Positions 34,376 to 43,106 of a stretch of DNA of 64,000 bases are shown here, piece after piece (position 1 is the first letter of the stretch; each line of letters opens with the position of its first letter). The position numbers and the translations under genes were made by a program. This DNA comes from Bacteroidales bacterium (GTDB lineage Bacteria > Bacteroidota > Bacteroidia > Bacteroidales > VadinHA17): the NCBI GenBank assembly GCA_021371855.1, contig JAJFVL010000035.1:62001-126000 (forward strand), read 5' to 3'. Below the pieces are notes generated by a model. That model was not told the origin of the DNA, searched no databases, and saw only the letters and a program-made list of their open reading frames with translations.

Positions 34376-35131
34376 TTATTTAATCCCCAGCATATCCATC
34401 ACACCGTTTATATATGTAAGAGGGTGGGCAGGATTACCCGGAACATAAAGATCAATATGATGTTCTTCTATAAATTTTCTGTTCAGAGCAGGGCTGCCAT
34501 CAAAGATACCACCACTTATTGCATCTGTCCCTGCAAGAATAATTATTTTCGGTTCAGGTATTGCCTCATAACATATCTTCAATGCTTCTGCCATGTTTTC
34601 ACTCAATGGACCTGTTATTACTATCCCGTCAGCATGACGGGGTGAAGCAACAAATTCGATTCCGTATCTTCCAAAATCAAAATTGACATTTCCTGTGGCA
34701 TTAAGCTCCATTTCGCATGAATTATCACCTCCGGCAGATACCTGTCGTAACTTCAATGAATTTTTGAAAAGCCTTCTTATCTCTTTCCTGACCCTGTCTT
34801 CTTCAAGTCTTACAGGACTTTCAGTACCTGATTTTATTATAAGATTTCCCCTGACATTGGAAGCTATCCTGTAATCATTGGTGAACCGTATCTTTTCAGG
34901 GAGCGCAAAAGAGCACTCCTTACAGAAAACGCATCTTCCAAGGTCTATCGAACCTGATCTTTTATCAATCGCTTTTACAGGGCACATTGAGGATACCGAT
35001 ATAATTTCATCAGGGGTTATTTCCCCGGAGATGACCGGACGACCTCTGAACAGTCCTGACACTGGCTGTGTACGCAGATTCTTAATATATTGTCTGCCAT
35101 GACTTTTCAGTACTTTTATCTCTTTCAGCAT
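34376..35131 (-). CDS. Fused ferredoxin/NuoB-like small subunit of a hydrogenase-related complex (HyfH-HyfI-like), cluster ligands missing
   Basis: The 251-residue protein joins a ferredoxin-like part (residues 40-95) and a NuoB/HyfI-like part (residues 130-251: SPRHADGIVITGP, YEAIPEPKIIILAG, SGGIF). In the ferredoxin part only Cys50 (MCPVKAI) and Cys67/70/73 (GRCVFCKEC) remain, enough for one [4Fe-4S] cluster; the second CP is LP. In the NuoB-like part the four proximal-cluster ligands should be in GGCNGC, GAC and PGCP contexts, but the sequence has GGDNSC, GTD and PGNP. Thus Asp136, Cys139, Asp203 and Asn233 replace C-C-C-C, and only one Cys is kept. Fold motifs are otherwise well conserved and the frame is intact. 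It is the last gene of the operon. Confidence 0.88.
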   Translation of the reverse strand: MLKEIKVLKSHGRQYIKNLRTQPVSGLFRGRPVISGEITPDEIISVSSMCPVKAIDKRSGSIDLGRCVFCKECSFALPEKIRFTNDYRIASNVRGNLIIKSGTESPVRLEEDRVRKEIRRLFKNSLKLRQVSAGGDNSCEMELNATGNVNFDFGRYGIEFVASPRHADGIVITGPLSENMAEALKICYEAIPEPKIIILAGTDAISGGIFDGSPALNRKFIEEHHIDLYVPGNPAHPLTYINGVMDMLGIK

Positions 35132-35153
35132 TATTTAAATGTTCAGTAAAGTG

Positions 35154-36680
35154 TTACAAATCGTTTCCGCAGTAAGACAGGTTATAGCTCTTGTTATTTA
35201 TAGGAAAATCTGATATTTCCTGATTGCGGACAGCTAATGCCAGGGCCAGCCAGTTTTGCATCGAAGGATCCTTCACTTTGTAATTTTCAATATTTCCACC
35301 CTTATCTGTTATGACTGTATGGCATATTTCACCCCTCCACCCTTCTACTATTGAGATTCCAACCTTGTTTGGTTTCAGCTTATAATTATAAACAGGTTTA
35401 TTAATAATCTTTTCTTTTCTTCGCCATATTTCAATAAGCCCGCAAATGATTTTCACCGATTCACGTACTTCAAGATTACGCAACATACCCCGGGCAAATA
35501 CATCTCCGGTTTCAACCGTCAGCAGCTGAATGGGATAGCTCCTGTAGAATTGGAAGGGATGCGTTACACGGATATCGCGTGAGATGCCACAGCTTCGGGC
35601 AGCCATCCCTACAGCGCCTATGGTCAGGGCTTGTTCCCTGGTTACTTTACCTATATCCTCAAACCTGGAAAGAAGACTTGGCAAAGAATAAATACGATCG
35701 GCTACTTCGCCAAATCGCCGGTCAACATCTGCAATCACTGTCAGTATTTCACCTGCGACATCGTCATTCATTTGATAATTACTTCCTCCCGGTCGCACTA
35801 ATCCTTTTCCAAGGCGGTTACCACACCATAATTGAGTGGCATTTATTATTAATGTTCTCAGAGCTTCACATACAACCTGCCCCAGCTGATACGCAACATC
35901 ACCGCATAATGCGGCAGTGTCGCCTATGTGAACGGCGAGTCTTTCCATTTCCAAAGCAATGCATCGCTCTATCTGCAATGCTTCACTGACCTCTATACCA
36001 GCCAACGACTCTATAAGTTGTGAATGAGCCAAAGCGTGGCCGATTGAAGTATCACCTGCAATACTTTCTGAAAGAATGCATCTTTGCAGTGAATCGTTCT
36101 TTTCAATAAATAATTTTTCAATTCCACGATGCTGATACCCAAGCTGAATTTCGAGATGCAATACTTTTTCACCATTGCAGATAAACCTGAAATGTCCCGG
36201 TTCAATAACACCTGCATGGATAGGGCCTACTCCCACCTCATGCAATTCTTCGCTCTCAATGGTATAAAAAGGATAATTGTCAATAATATTTGATTTATCA
36301 GAGCGGTAATGCGAATATCTTACCGGTTTCATCCATGGATGGCCATCAAATACGACACCGAAATTTTCATGGATCTCGCGTTCAAAAATCTGAAGCTGAG
36401 GGCAAACCGGAGTTATTGATTTTAATACAATCGTATTATTATCAAGTTCGTGTGAGAAGACAGCAATACTACTATTATTATCGTCAGCTATATAACAGAA
36501 GAGCTTCAGAATACCCGATGTTGGAACTCCATAATAAGCTATACAATGTCTCGCTTCATCCTTCAGAAAATCGCATACCAGTTCATAAAAAATATCATAT
36601 TGCAAAACCGGGATCTCTTTAAGGTCGGGAGAAATTGAATTATTTTTTATTTCTGAATATAGTTTCTGACTCATCATCAT
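35154..36680 (-). CDS. hyfG: NuoCD/HyfG-like large subunit of a hydrogenase-related (Ehr-type) complex, no nickel site
   Basis: Residues 25-140 are a NuoC-like domain (QIFEREIHENFGVVFDGHP); residues 150-508 are the NuoD/hydrogenase-large-subunit fold (GPIHAGVIEPGHFRF, LGYQHRGIEKLF). A true [NiFe] enzyme has CxxC pairs near both ends. Here the first site reads ESIAGDTSIGHALAHS (residues 205-220) and the C-terminal one DFPINNKSYNLSYCGNDL (491-508), with no CxxC at either place. The protein cannot hold a normal NiFe centre. This matches the Ehr complexes described as relatives of group 4 hydrogenases. Two bases separate it from the antiporter-like gene upstream. Confidence 0.9.
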   Translation of the reverse strand: MMMSQKLYSEIKNNSISPDLKEIPVLQYDIFYELVCDFLKDEARHCIAYYGVPTSGILKLFCYIADDNNSSIAVFSHELDNNTIVLKSITPVCPQLQIFEREIHENFGVVFDGHPWMKPVRYSHYRSDKSNIIDNYPFYTIESEELHEVGVGPIHAGVIEPGHFRFICNGEKVLHLEIQLGYQHRGIEKLFIEKNDSLQRCILSESIAGDTSIGHALAHSQLIESLAGIEVSEALQIERCIALEMERLAVHIGDTAALCGDVAYQLGQVVCEALRTLIINATQLWCGNRLGKGLVRPGGSNYQMNDDVAGEILTVIADVDRRFGEVADRIYSLPSLLSRFEDIGKVTREQALTIGAVGMAARSCGISRDIRVTHPFQFYRSYPIQLLTVETGDVFARGMLRNLEVRESVKIICGLIEIWRRKEKIINKPVYNYKLKPNKVGISIVEGWRGEICHTVITDKGGNIENYKVKDPSMQNWLALALAVRNQEISDFPINNKSYNLSYCGNDL

Positions 36681-36682
36681 TT

Positions 36683-38110
36683 CTATTTGGGTAATAAGGC
36701 AAAACTTTGATTTATAAGGTCAACCAGAACAGGCGGTTGATAAAAACACATAATAATTACTATTCCGAGAAAAACAAACTGGGTGACCGATTCAATCGGA
36801 TTTATATGATCAGGAACCTTTACATCATCTTCATTTCTCGAATTGGAGAAGAGAATATGCATAATCCTTGTGCTCATGGCATAGATCACAAAGCAAAGAA
36901 GAATAATTGCCATAATCAGAACAAACCATTTATCCTTTATTACCAATCCTTTAAATATCATAAACTCTGAAATAAACAATCCTGATGGAGGAATAGCCAG
37001 AATGCAAACCATCCCAAGTAAAAGAACCAATGCACCTGCGGGGTATAGTTGCATATATTTGCCACATTCATCAAGCCTGAAAGTATGAAGAACTTTCGAT
37101 AACTGGCCCATTTGATAAAAAAGACTTGATTTCGTCAATGAATGAAGGACAAGCAGAAGCAGGGCAGCATAATAGCCGCTCCCCCCTACTCCTACCGCAA
37201 TAGCAACCAGCCCCATATTTTCGAGGCTGGAATATGCGAGCATTCTTTTAAGATGTTTAGCTTTAAGCATATAACCTGCTGCCACCAATAAAGACAATAA
37301 TCCTGACAGGATAAGAACACTATTCATAAAGGGCAAAATAGATGAAGATGCGAATAATGTATATACACGGAAAATTGCCAGAAATCCAACATTCATCAGA
37401 GTGGTTGAAATCAAAGCACTTATAGGGGGCGGCGCAACGGAATGAGCATCAATCGTTACCGTATGCATAGGGAAAAGTCCCATTTTTGTACTAAAGCCGA
37501 TCAGCACAAACACAAATGCAATTTTAAGGTACAATGGATTTGCCTGATTAATAATATTGGTTAATGAAGTAAAAGAAAGACTTGCAGCATCACCGCGACC
37601 ATATATAAATCCAAGGAACAATATTCCGAGATAAGCTAAAGCTATACCTGTTGAACAGATGAAAACATATTTCCATGTAGCTTCAAGAGCTATTTCTGTA
37701 CGGTCGTGATAAATAAGCCCTGCAACAGCTAATGTAGTTGCTTCAACAAAAATCCATAAAACGGTCATCCCATTTGCCAGGTATGCACCTGTCATGAAAG
37801 TTATGAGGGCTATCAGGGCTGAATGATAAATGTCATATTTCCTGATATCATCCTTTAATGCGTAAATAAACCCGTGATAAACTGTAGGAATAGCTAATAA
37901 AGATAAAACTGAAAGCAATAAAACACCCAGACTGTTAAATGTAAAATACCCGAGTTCCGTTTTGTTCAGATTAGTCCAGCAATGAACTGTGAGCCATATA
38001 TGAATTAATACAAAGCCAATGGTGATGATTTTAGTAATCGCTTTGTTTTTGAACAAAACTATAGCAATGACCATTAATGCAGATAAGATAAAAAACAATA
38101 ACAGTGTCAT
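36683..38110 (-). CDS. hyfF: Antiporter-like membrane subunit (HyfF/NuoN-type)
   Basis: The 475-residue protein has about 13-14 hydrophobic helices. It keeps the charged residues expected in proton-channel subunits: VLWIFVEATTLAVAG (Glu on helix 5) and FSTKMGLFPMHTVTIDAHSVAPPPISALIS (Lys and His on helix 7), and LKAKHLKRMLAYSSLENMG. It should move protons (or Na+) across the membrane as part of the complex. Spacing to its neighbours is 2-3 bp. Confidence 0.9.
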   Translation of the reverse strand: MTLLLFFILSALMVIAIVLFKNKAITKIITIGFVLIHIWLTVHCWTNLNKTELGYFTFNSLGVLLLSVLSLLAIPTVYHGFIYALKDDIRKYDIYHSALIALITFMTGAYLANGMTVLWIFVEATTLAVAGLIYHDRTEIALEATWKYVFICSTGIALAYLGILFLGFIYGRGDAASLSFTSLTNIINQANPLYLKIAFVFVLIGFSTKMGLFPMHTVTIDAHSVAPPPISALISTTLMNVGFLAIFRVYTLFASSSILPFMNSVLILSGLLSLLVAAGYMLKAKHLKRMLAYSSLENMGLVAIAVGVGGSGYYAALLLLVLHSLTKSSLFYQMGQLSKVLHTFRLDECGKYMQLYPAGALVLLLGMVCILAIPPSGLFISEFMIFKGLVIKDKWFVLIMAIILLCFVIYAMSTRIMHILFSNSRNEDDVKVPDHINPIESVTQFVFLGIVIIMCFYQPPVLVDLINQSFALLPK

Positions 38111-38113
38111 CTA

Positions 38114-38728
38114 TTAATCTTTTAACATTGTTAACTCGTTTGTATGAGGTTTGAGTCTTAAACCGAAAAATCCAAGAATTAAAACTCCCACAAAAATATC
38201 AAGTAATATTCCTACATTTATCATCATTGGCATTTTGTTCCCAATTGCGAGCGAAAAAAGGAAAACTGCATTTTCAACAATAAGGAAACCTATAAGATGA
38301 GAGATTATCAGTTTATGAGTCACTATAAGCAGCAATCCTGTGAAAAGTGTAAAAAGAGCTATTGCCATATAAATAGTATTGACAAAAGAGTTTAAGAGGG
38401 AATTCGCCAGAATAACACTTATAAGTAATGTGCAAATTGATAAAAGAAGTGAATAAAATCCCGGCATTGCCAGATGATGTACTTTTGTTACACCTGAATG
38501 GTTGATGATCCTTGTCAATAAATATGGGATCAGAATAGCTTTAAAAACCAACGATTCGAAAGCAATAAAAATCAGGTTGGCTGTATTAATCTCTTTGAGT
38601 TCAAATATGGCAATACCACAAAGTAATAATCCTTGCAGTCCGATCAACCTTATATAAACTATCAACCGTTCAGCAGAAGCAAAGTACACTAAAGTTATAG
38701 CAAACAAAACTATCAGGTAATTCACCAT
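38114..38728 (-). CDS. hyfE: HyfE/NuoK-like membrane subunit
   Basis: The 204-residue protein has six to seven hydrophobic helices and the HyfE pattern: FIAFESLVFKAILIPYLLTRI, LIGFLIVENAVFLFSLAIG (conserved Glu in the helix) and MMINVGILLDIFVGVLILG. NuoK-type subunits carry buried glutamates for proton transfer. It is located between the HyfC-like and HyfF-like genes as in hydrogenase-4 operons. Confidence 0.88.
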   Translation of the reverse strand: MVNYLIVLFAITLVYFASAERLIVYIRLIGLQGLLLCGIAIFELKEINTANLIFIAFESLVFKAILIPYLLTRIINHSGVTKVHHLAMPGFYSLLLSICTLLISVILANSLLNSFVNTIYMAIALFTLFTGLLLIVTHKLIISHLIGFLIVENAVFLFSLAIGNKMPMMINVGILLDIFVGVLILGFFGLRLKPHTNELTMLKD

Positions 38729-38737
38729 ATTATTGTT

Positions 38738-39649
38738 CTATATTAATTTGTCAGTCAATATTAAGATTATCAGGAAAGCTATCAATCCGATTGAAGACAG
38801 GGTCAAAATGAATTTGGGATTCAGATTCATTTTATTCCTTGCCCTGAAAGATTCAATCAGGCCGATTATCATTGCAAATATTATCTGAACTGCCATAAAC
38901 AAACTAACCTGCAGAAATACATTCCACCCTGCAGGGACAATCACGTTGTACATCAAAGCACCATAAATAGAGAACTTCAGATACGACCCCATATGGATCA
39001 ATGCTTTATCGAATCCGCTGTTATCAAGGATCATAACTTCGTGGATCATAGTGAGCTCAAGATGTGTTTTCGGATCATCAACAGGAAGCCTGCTGTTTTC
39101 AATCATTGCAATCTGAATAAATAAATAAAATCCAATAATGCTGTATATCAGCACATAATGATTACCCGTAACGAAGAAATGGCTGAATATATCTGAAAAG
39201 GATGTACATCCGGTAAACATGGCAAAAGTTGCCAGCAGGATAAAAAAAGCTGGTTCCACCAGCATTGAAAAGAAAGCTTCTCTATTAGCTCCCATTCCTT
39301 CGAAACTGCTGCCTGTATCAAGTGCAGCAATAATTGCAAAAAATTTACCGAATGCAAGCAGGTAGGAAAAAAATACGAAATCGCCCTCAAATGATATAAG
39401 TGCGTTCTGATTTGCAAAAGGGATGACCGCCATAGCGCAAATAACGCTTGCCAGGGAAATAGCGGGTGCTATTTGAAATATTACTCCTGTAGCATTGCTG
39501 AAAACGCTTCCTTTCCTTAAAAGCACACCAATTTCTTTAACCGGTTGAAAGATGCCCGGACCTTTCCTCCCTGATGCAATGCTTTTTGCCCTTAAAATAA
39601 CACCGGGAAAGAAAAAGGCTGAAATTAATATCAAGATAAATCCTGTCAT
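38738..39649 (-). CDS. hyfC: HyfC/NuoH-like membrane subunit
   Basis: The 303-residue protein has eight hydrophobic helices and NuoH-type motifs: FPGVILRAKSIASGRKGPGIFQP at the start, AALDTGSSFEGMGANREAFFSMLVEPAFF and ENSRLPVDDPKTHLELTMIHEVMILDNSG. The glutamate-rich loops correspond to the connection between the redox arm and the membrane arm in complex I. It is the second gene of the operon, 2 bp after hyfB. Confidence 0.92.
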   Translation of the reverse strand: MTGFILILISAFFFPGVILRAKSIASGRKGPGIFQPVKEIGVLLRKGSVFSNATGVIFQIAPAISLASVICAMAVIPFANQNALISFEGDFVFFSYLLAFGKFFAIIAALDTGSSFEGMGANREAFFSMLVEPAFFILLATFAMFTGCTSFSDIFSHFFVTGNHYVLIYSIIGFYLFIQIAMIENSRLPVDDPKTHLELTMIHEVMILDNSGFDKALIHMGSYLKFSIYGALMYNVIVPAGWNVFLQVSLFMAVQIIFAMIIGLIESFRARNKMNLNPKFILTLSSIGLIAFLIILILTDKLI

Positions 39650-39651
39650 TT

Positions 39652-41646
39652 TCAGATGATGTTGAAGTAGGTCAATAAAAATACAAGTAACAGATATACA
39701 AATGCATATAAAATATAATGCTGAATCTGTCCTGTCTGCATTACTGCTATCTTTTTCAGAAGATCAGAAATCCAGTCAACAGGTTTGTCAATAAAAAGCT
39801 TCTTAAAAATATCGTCGCTATGCGATTTAAAAGTTCTTTCATCGGGGAAAATTTCATCTTCCCTGATATCTTTCATTATTTTTTTTGTCTGAAGAACAGG
39901 TTTTGCGATATGATTGTAGTTGTAAGCATAAGATGTGGCCGTATATTCTTGTTTTGATGTGCCGGCTGTATATCCGCATCCCCATGTAGGTCCGTAAGAT
40001 ACCTTTCGTGATTTAAGATGATAGTGTCTGTAAACCAGTAAAGCAACAACCGTAATTACAAATATGCCGCAAAGAAGACTTATCTGGACAAGGTTACTGA
40101 CAAAAGCATTCGTAACATTTGTTATATCAGGAAGGCTGAACGTCTGCGATATAATATTAAACACAGGCTTTACAAATAAAACCGACGCCAATCCGATGAT
40201 AACAATAAAAGCAATAGTAATGTATTGAGGGATAATCATATCCCGACTTACTTCTTTGGCCGTCTTTGCTTTTTCTGAACGTGGCTCGCCAAGGAAAACA
40301 ATTCCAAAAGCTTTTGTAAAACAGAATATCGCAAGTCCTCCAATAAGTGACAATCCCACAATACTGCCAAGAATAATAATAGATTGATATAAATTGGTAA
40401 CAGACAAGCTCTTAAACATGCCGATATAGATCAGATATTCTGAAATAAAACCGTTGAACGGGGGTAACCCACAAATAGCCAGGGAACCTATCAGAAACAA
40501 TATTGCCGTATATGGCATTTTTTTTATTAAGCCACCCATTTGTTCAATGTTTCTGGTATGTATTGCATGATAAACCGACCCGGCATTAAAAAAAAGAAGT
40601 GATTTAAACAGTGAATGATTCAGTACATGAAGCAAACCACCGCTGAAACCAAGCAAACTCAATGTCGTATCGTTTGTTGCAAGTCCAATTACCCCTAATC
40701 CTATTCCAATACCTATTATGCCAATATTCTCAATGCTATGGTATGCCAGCAAACGTTTAAGATCATGCTGCACAATCGCCATCATAACACCAAGAATTCC
40801 TGACATCAATGAGATAACCAGTATTGTTATGCCTATCAAAAGCAGATCGTTCTGAACCGATATCAGAACTCTCAGGATACCATAAATACCCATTTTTATC
40901 ATTACACCCGACATTACACCCGACACATGCGAAGGGGCTGCAGGATGTGCCTCGGGCAACCATGTATGCAAAGGGATAAAACCAGCCTTAATACCAAAAC
41001 CTATAAAGAACAGGATAAAAAGTAAAAAATCTGAGTGGTTCGAGAAATATAGTCCAAGAGCATCAAAACTCATTTCCCCTGTCGCTTTACCAACCATTAA
41101 GAAAGCGATCAGGATGAAAAACATTCCGACATGCATCTGTATCAAATAGTTTATTCCGGTCTTCAAAATAGTACGGTCCTCAGCTTCAAAAATGACAAGC
41201 AGGAATGATGACAGGGCCATTAATTCCCAGACAATAAGAAATGTAAGACCGTCACGGATCATCACAACCATTATCATTGACAGATAAAGCCATAAATATG
41301 AAAGAAAATGTATTGAAAAAGAGAGTGAATTTTTAGTCTGTTGATATGGCTTCAGGTATCCTTTTGCATATAACAAACCAACGAAAACAGTTATATTAAC
41401 CACAACTATAAAAAATGCAGAAAGCTTGTCGATTATCAGGATCAGGCTGTTTCCGAAAGCAGGTAATTCAAGATGTATATCAAGTACCTGGCAACTTCCT
41501 GAAAGCACTTTAAAACACCATACCGAACTCAGTGCAATTGCACCCATAAGAAGTAACAAAGTATATTGGTACTTATATGCTTTGGGTACAAAAAAAACCA
41601 AAAATGTCAGGGTTAAAATGATAAGAAAAAGTACAGCATTCATCAT
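39652..41646 (-). CDS. hyfB: HyfB/NuoL-like antiporter subunit
   Basis: The 664-residue protein has about 14-16 hydrophobic helices. Conserved channel residues are TFLIVWELMALSSFLLV (Glu), GIKAGFIPLHTWLPEAHPAAPSHVSGVMSG (Lys, His) and VQHDLKRLLAYHSIENIGII (Lys). The C-terminal extension has GPTWGCGY and the amphipathic HyfB-like tail ending in a last membrane helix. It is the first gene of the six-gene operon. The 177 bp upstream to the glycosyltransferase gene contain no gene; a promoter there was not identified. Confidence 0.92.
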   Translation of the reverse strand: MMNAVLFLIILTLTFLVFFVPKAYKYQYTLLLLMGAIALSSVWCFKVLSGSCQVLDIHLELPAFGNSLILIIDKLSAFFIVVVNITVFVGLLYAKGYLKPYQQTKNSLSFSIHFLSYLWLYLSMIMVVMIRDGLTFLIVWELMALSSFLLVIFEAEDRTILKTGINYLIQMHVGMFFILIAFLMVGKATGEMSFDALGLYFSNHSDFLLFILFFIGFGIKAGFIPLHTWLPEAHPAAPSHVSGVMSGVMIKMGIYGILRVLISVQNDLLLIGITILVISLMSGILGVMMAIVQHDLKRLLAYHSIENIGIIGIGIGLGVIGLATNDTTLSLLGFSGGLLHVLNHSLFKSLLFFNAGSVYHAIHTRNIEQMGGLIKKMPYTAILFLIGSLAICGLPPFNGFISEYLIYIGMFKSLSVTNLYQSIIILGSIVGLSLIGGLAIFCFTKAFGIVFLGEPRSEKAKTAKEVSRDMIIPQYITIAFIVIIGLASVLFVKPVFNIISQTFSLPDITNVTNAFVSNLVQISLLCGIFVITVVALLVYRHYHLKSRKVSYGPTWGCGYTAGTSKQEYTATSYAYNYNHIAKPVLQTKKIMKDIREDEIFPDERTFKSHSDDIFKKLFIDKPVDWISDLLKKIAVMQTGQIQHYILYAFVYLLLVFLLTYFNII

Positions 41647-41823
41647 CAGTGGTAAATAACGTAAATTCTCAGTGTTCTTTATGATGCCAATAAATACTTC
41701 AATGCCCTACAATAAATTTACAAATTGTAATCCATTCAGAAAGAATTATTTACAGCAATATTTCTTATACAAGAGAAATTTTGTGATCGCAAAAATATAA
41801 AATAATATCTCTTTTCATACTCA

Positions 41824-42984
41824 TTACAACCCTATAATATCTCCATTTTCATTTAACACTTTAAAATATAGCTCTTTAACTTTCCCGCTTTCTATTTCCC
41901 AGTTAATTTTTTCTGATGCTGCAACAGCATTCTTCCTTAATTCTGTAAGTTTATCATGATTATCCTTCAGCTCTGAAAATGCCCTGGAGATGTTTTCAGG
42001 AGTTACACAGCTGATAATAATCCCAAGACCATTTCCTCTTATTATTTTTCCTGTTTCAGGAAGATCACTCGCTATTACAGGTATCCCAGCGGAAATAAAA
42101 TCGAATAATTTATTTGGCAGACTATACCGGTAGTTAAGATTTGTGTCCTTTTCGATGCACATTCCAACATCTGCAGACTTTGTATATCTCATAAGCTTTT
42201 CCCATGGAACAGATGAAATAAATTTCACTTTATGTTCAATGCTCAATTCTTTAACACGGCTTCTTAAGCCGGCTACAACATCGCCAGATCCTACGACCAA
42301 AAGAGCTACCCCATCTGAGACATTAACAGCTTCGATCAATTCTTCGGCACCTTTGTCAATATTAATACCCGTCCCCTGAATAATAACCAACAGATCACCT
42401 GATGCTACATCTATTTCTTCATGTGAAAAGGGTAAAATATGATCTGAATTTCTACCGGTATTTCTCACGACTAAAGGTTGTACCAGATACATCTTTTTAT
42501 ATAATGAAGCAATCGGTTCACTTACGGTCATGACATATTTCAGGCGAGGAAAAATAATCTTTTCAATACTCTTCCATACCCATTTAACAAACAACCTGTT
42601 TTGAATTTCCGGGACTCCGGTAAAATATTCATGCGAATCATAAACAAGAGGCAACTGCTTCAGTTTTGAAACAAGGTAATTTGGAAGCAATGTATCAAGA
42701 TCATTTGAGACCAGAAGGTCATACTTATTAAAAAGGAGGTGGAAGAAAAGACGAATATTAAAGAATGCATAAAAAAGGAATCCTTTTTTAAAGAACATTC
42801 TGAATCGTTTGGTTTTGAATGGCACACTTTCAGTATTGCAACATTCACCTGATTTTCTACCGATTATGGCAACATCACAATCCAACCTGCTGACAGTTTC
42901 TGCAATTTTCAGAACCCGCTGATCATGGCAGATGCAATTTGTGACAGAAAAAGCAACGCTGATCTTATGTGAATGAGAAGGCAT
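41824..42984 (-). CDS. Glycosyltransferase, GT4-like (GT-B fold)
   Basis: The 386-residue protein has the GT-B layout: an N-terminal domain with SVTNCICHDQRVLKIAETVSRLD and VYDSHEYFTGVPEIQNR, and a C-terminal nucleotide-sugar domain with VIIQGTGINIDKGAEELIEAV, LLVVGSGDVVAGLRSRV, VPWEKLMRYTKSADVGMCIEKDTNLNYRYSLPNKLFDFISAGIPVIAS (E-x7-E-like loop replaced by SLPNKLFDFI). It lacks a signal peptide and works at the cytoplasmic face, probably in surface polysaccharide synthesis. No other polysaccharide genes are adjacent. Confidence 0.85.
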   Translation of the reverse strand: MPSHSHKISVAFSVTNCICHDQRVLKIAETVSRLDCDVAIIGRKSGECCNTESVPFKTKRFRMFFKKGFLFYAFFNIRLFFHLLFNKYDLLVSNDLDTLLPNYLVSKLKQLPLVYDSHEYFTGVPEIQNRLFVKWVWKSIEKIIFPRLKYVMTVSEPIASLYKKMYLVQPLVVRNTGRNSDHILPFSHEEIDVASGDLLVIIQGTGINIDKGAEELIEAVNVSDGVALLVVGSGDVVAGLRSRVKELSIEHKVKFISSVPWEKLMRYTKSADVGMCIEKDTNLNYRYSLPNKLFDFISAGIPVIASDLPETGKIIRGNGLGIIISCVTPENISRAFSELKDNHDKLTELRKNAVAASEKINWEIESGKVKELYFKVLNENGDIIGL

Positions 42985-43039
42985 AGATCAAATGTAATAA
43001 AATCATTAATAAATACTTTACTGGGAAGGAATAATAAAA

Positions 43040-43074
43040 GGAGACCGGAGAAAGGAGACAGGAAAACGGAAACG
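43040..43074. repeat. Purine-rich heptamer tandem repeat
   Basis: Five successive 7-bp units: GGAGACC, GGAGAAA, GGAGACA, GGAAAAC, GGAAACG. The array ends 6 bp before the candidate -7 box of murB, so it occupies the -15 to -50 region of that promoter. Confidence 0.65.
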
Positions 43075-43080
43075 TTTTCA

Positions 43081-43088
43081 TACTTTTG
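43081..43088 (+). promoter_or_regulatory. Candidate -7 box of murB
   Basis: TACTTTTG fits TAnnTTTG and is 18 bp before the murB ATG. The region where a -33 box would be is taken up by the heptamer repeat. Confidence 0.45.
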
Positions 43089-43106
43089 CATCAAATTTGA
43101 GCCCCG

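Noticed and set aside
34241..34645. 134-residue plus-strand open frame through the octamer repeat
   Set aside because: It runs from the end of the gamma-glutamyltransferase gene through the repeat into antisense of the hydrogenase-like gene; its composition is repetitive and no family fits.
40763..40963. Cys-rich 66-residue minus-strand frame inside hyfB
   Set aside because: It is an out-of-frame shadow of the hyfB coding sequence; hyfB is clearly real.
34376..41646. Annotation as a functional hydrogenase 4 / formate hydrogenlyase
   Set aside because: The Ni-binding CxxC pairs are missing from the large subunit and no formate dehydrogenase or hyp maturation genes are present, so only a hydrogenase-related complex is claimed.
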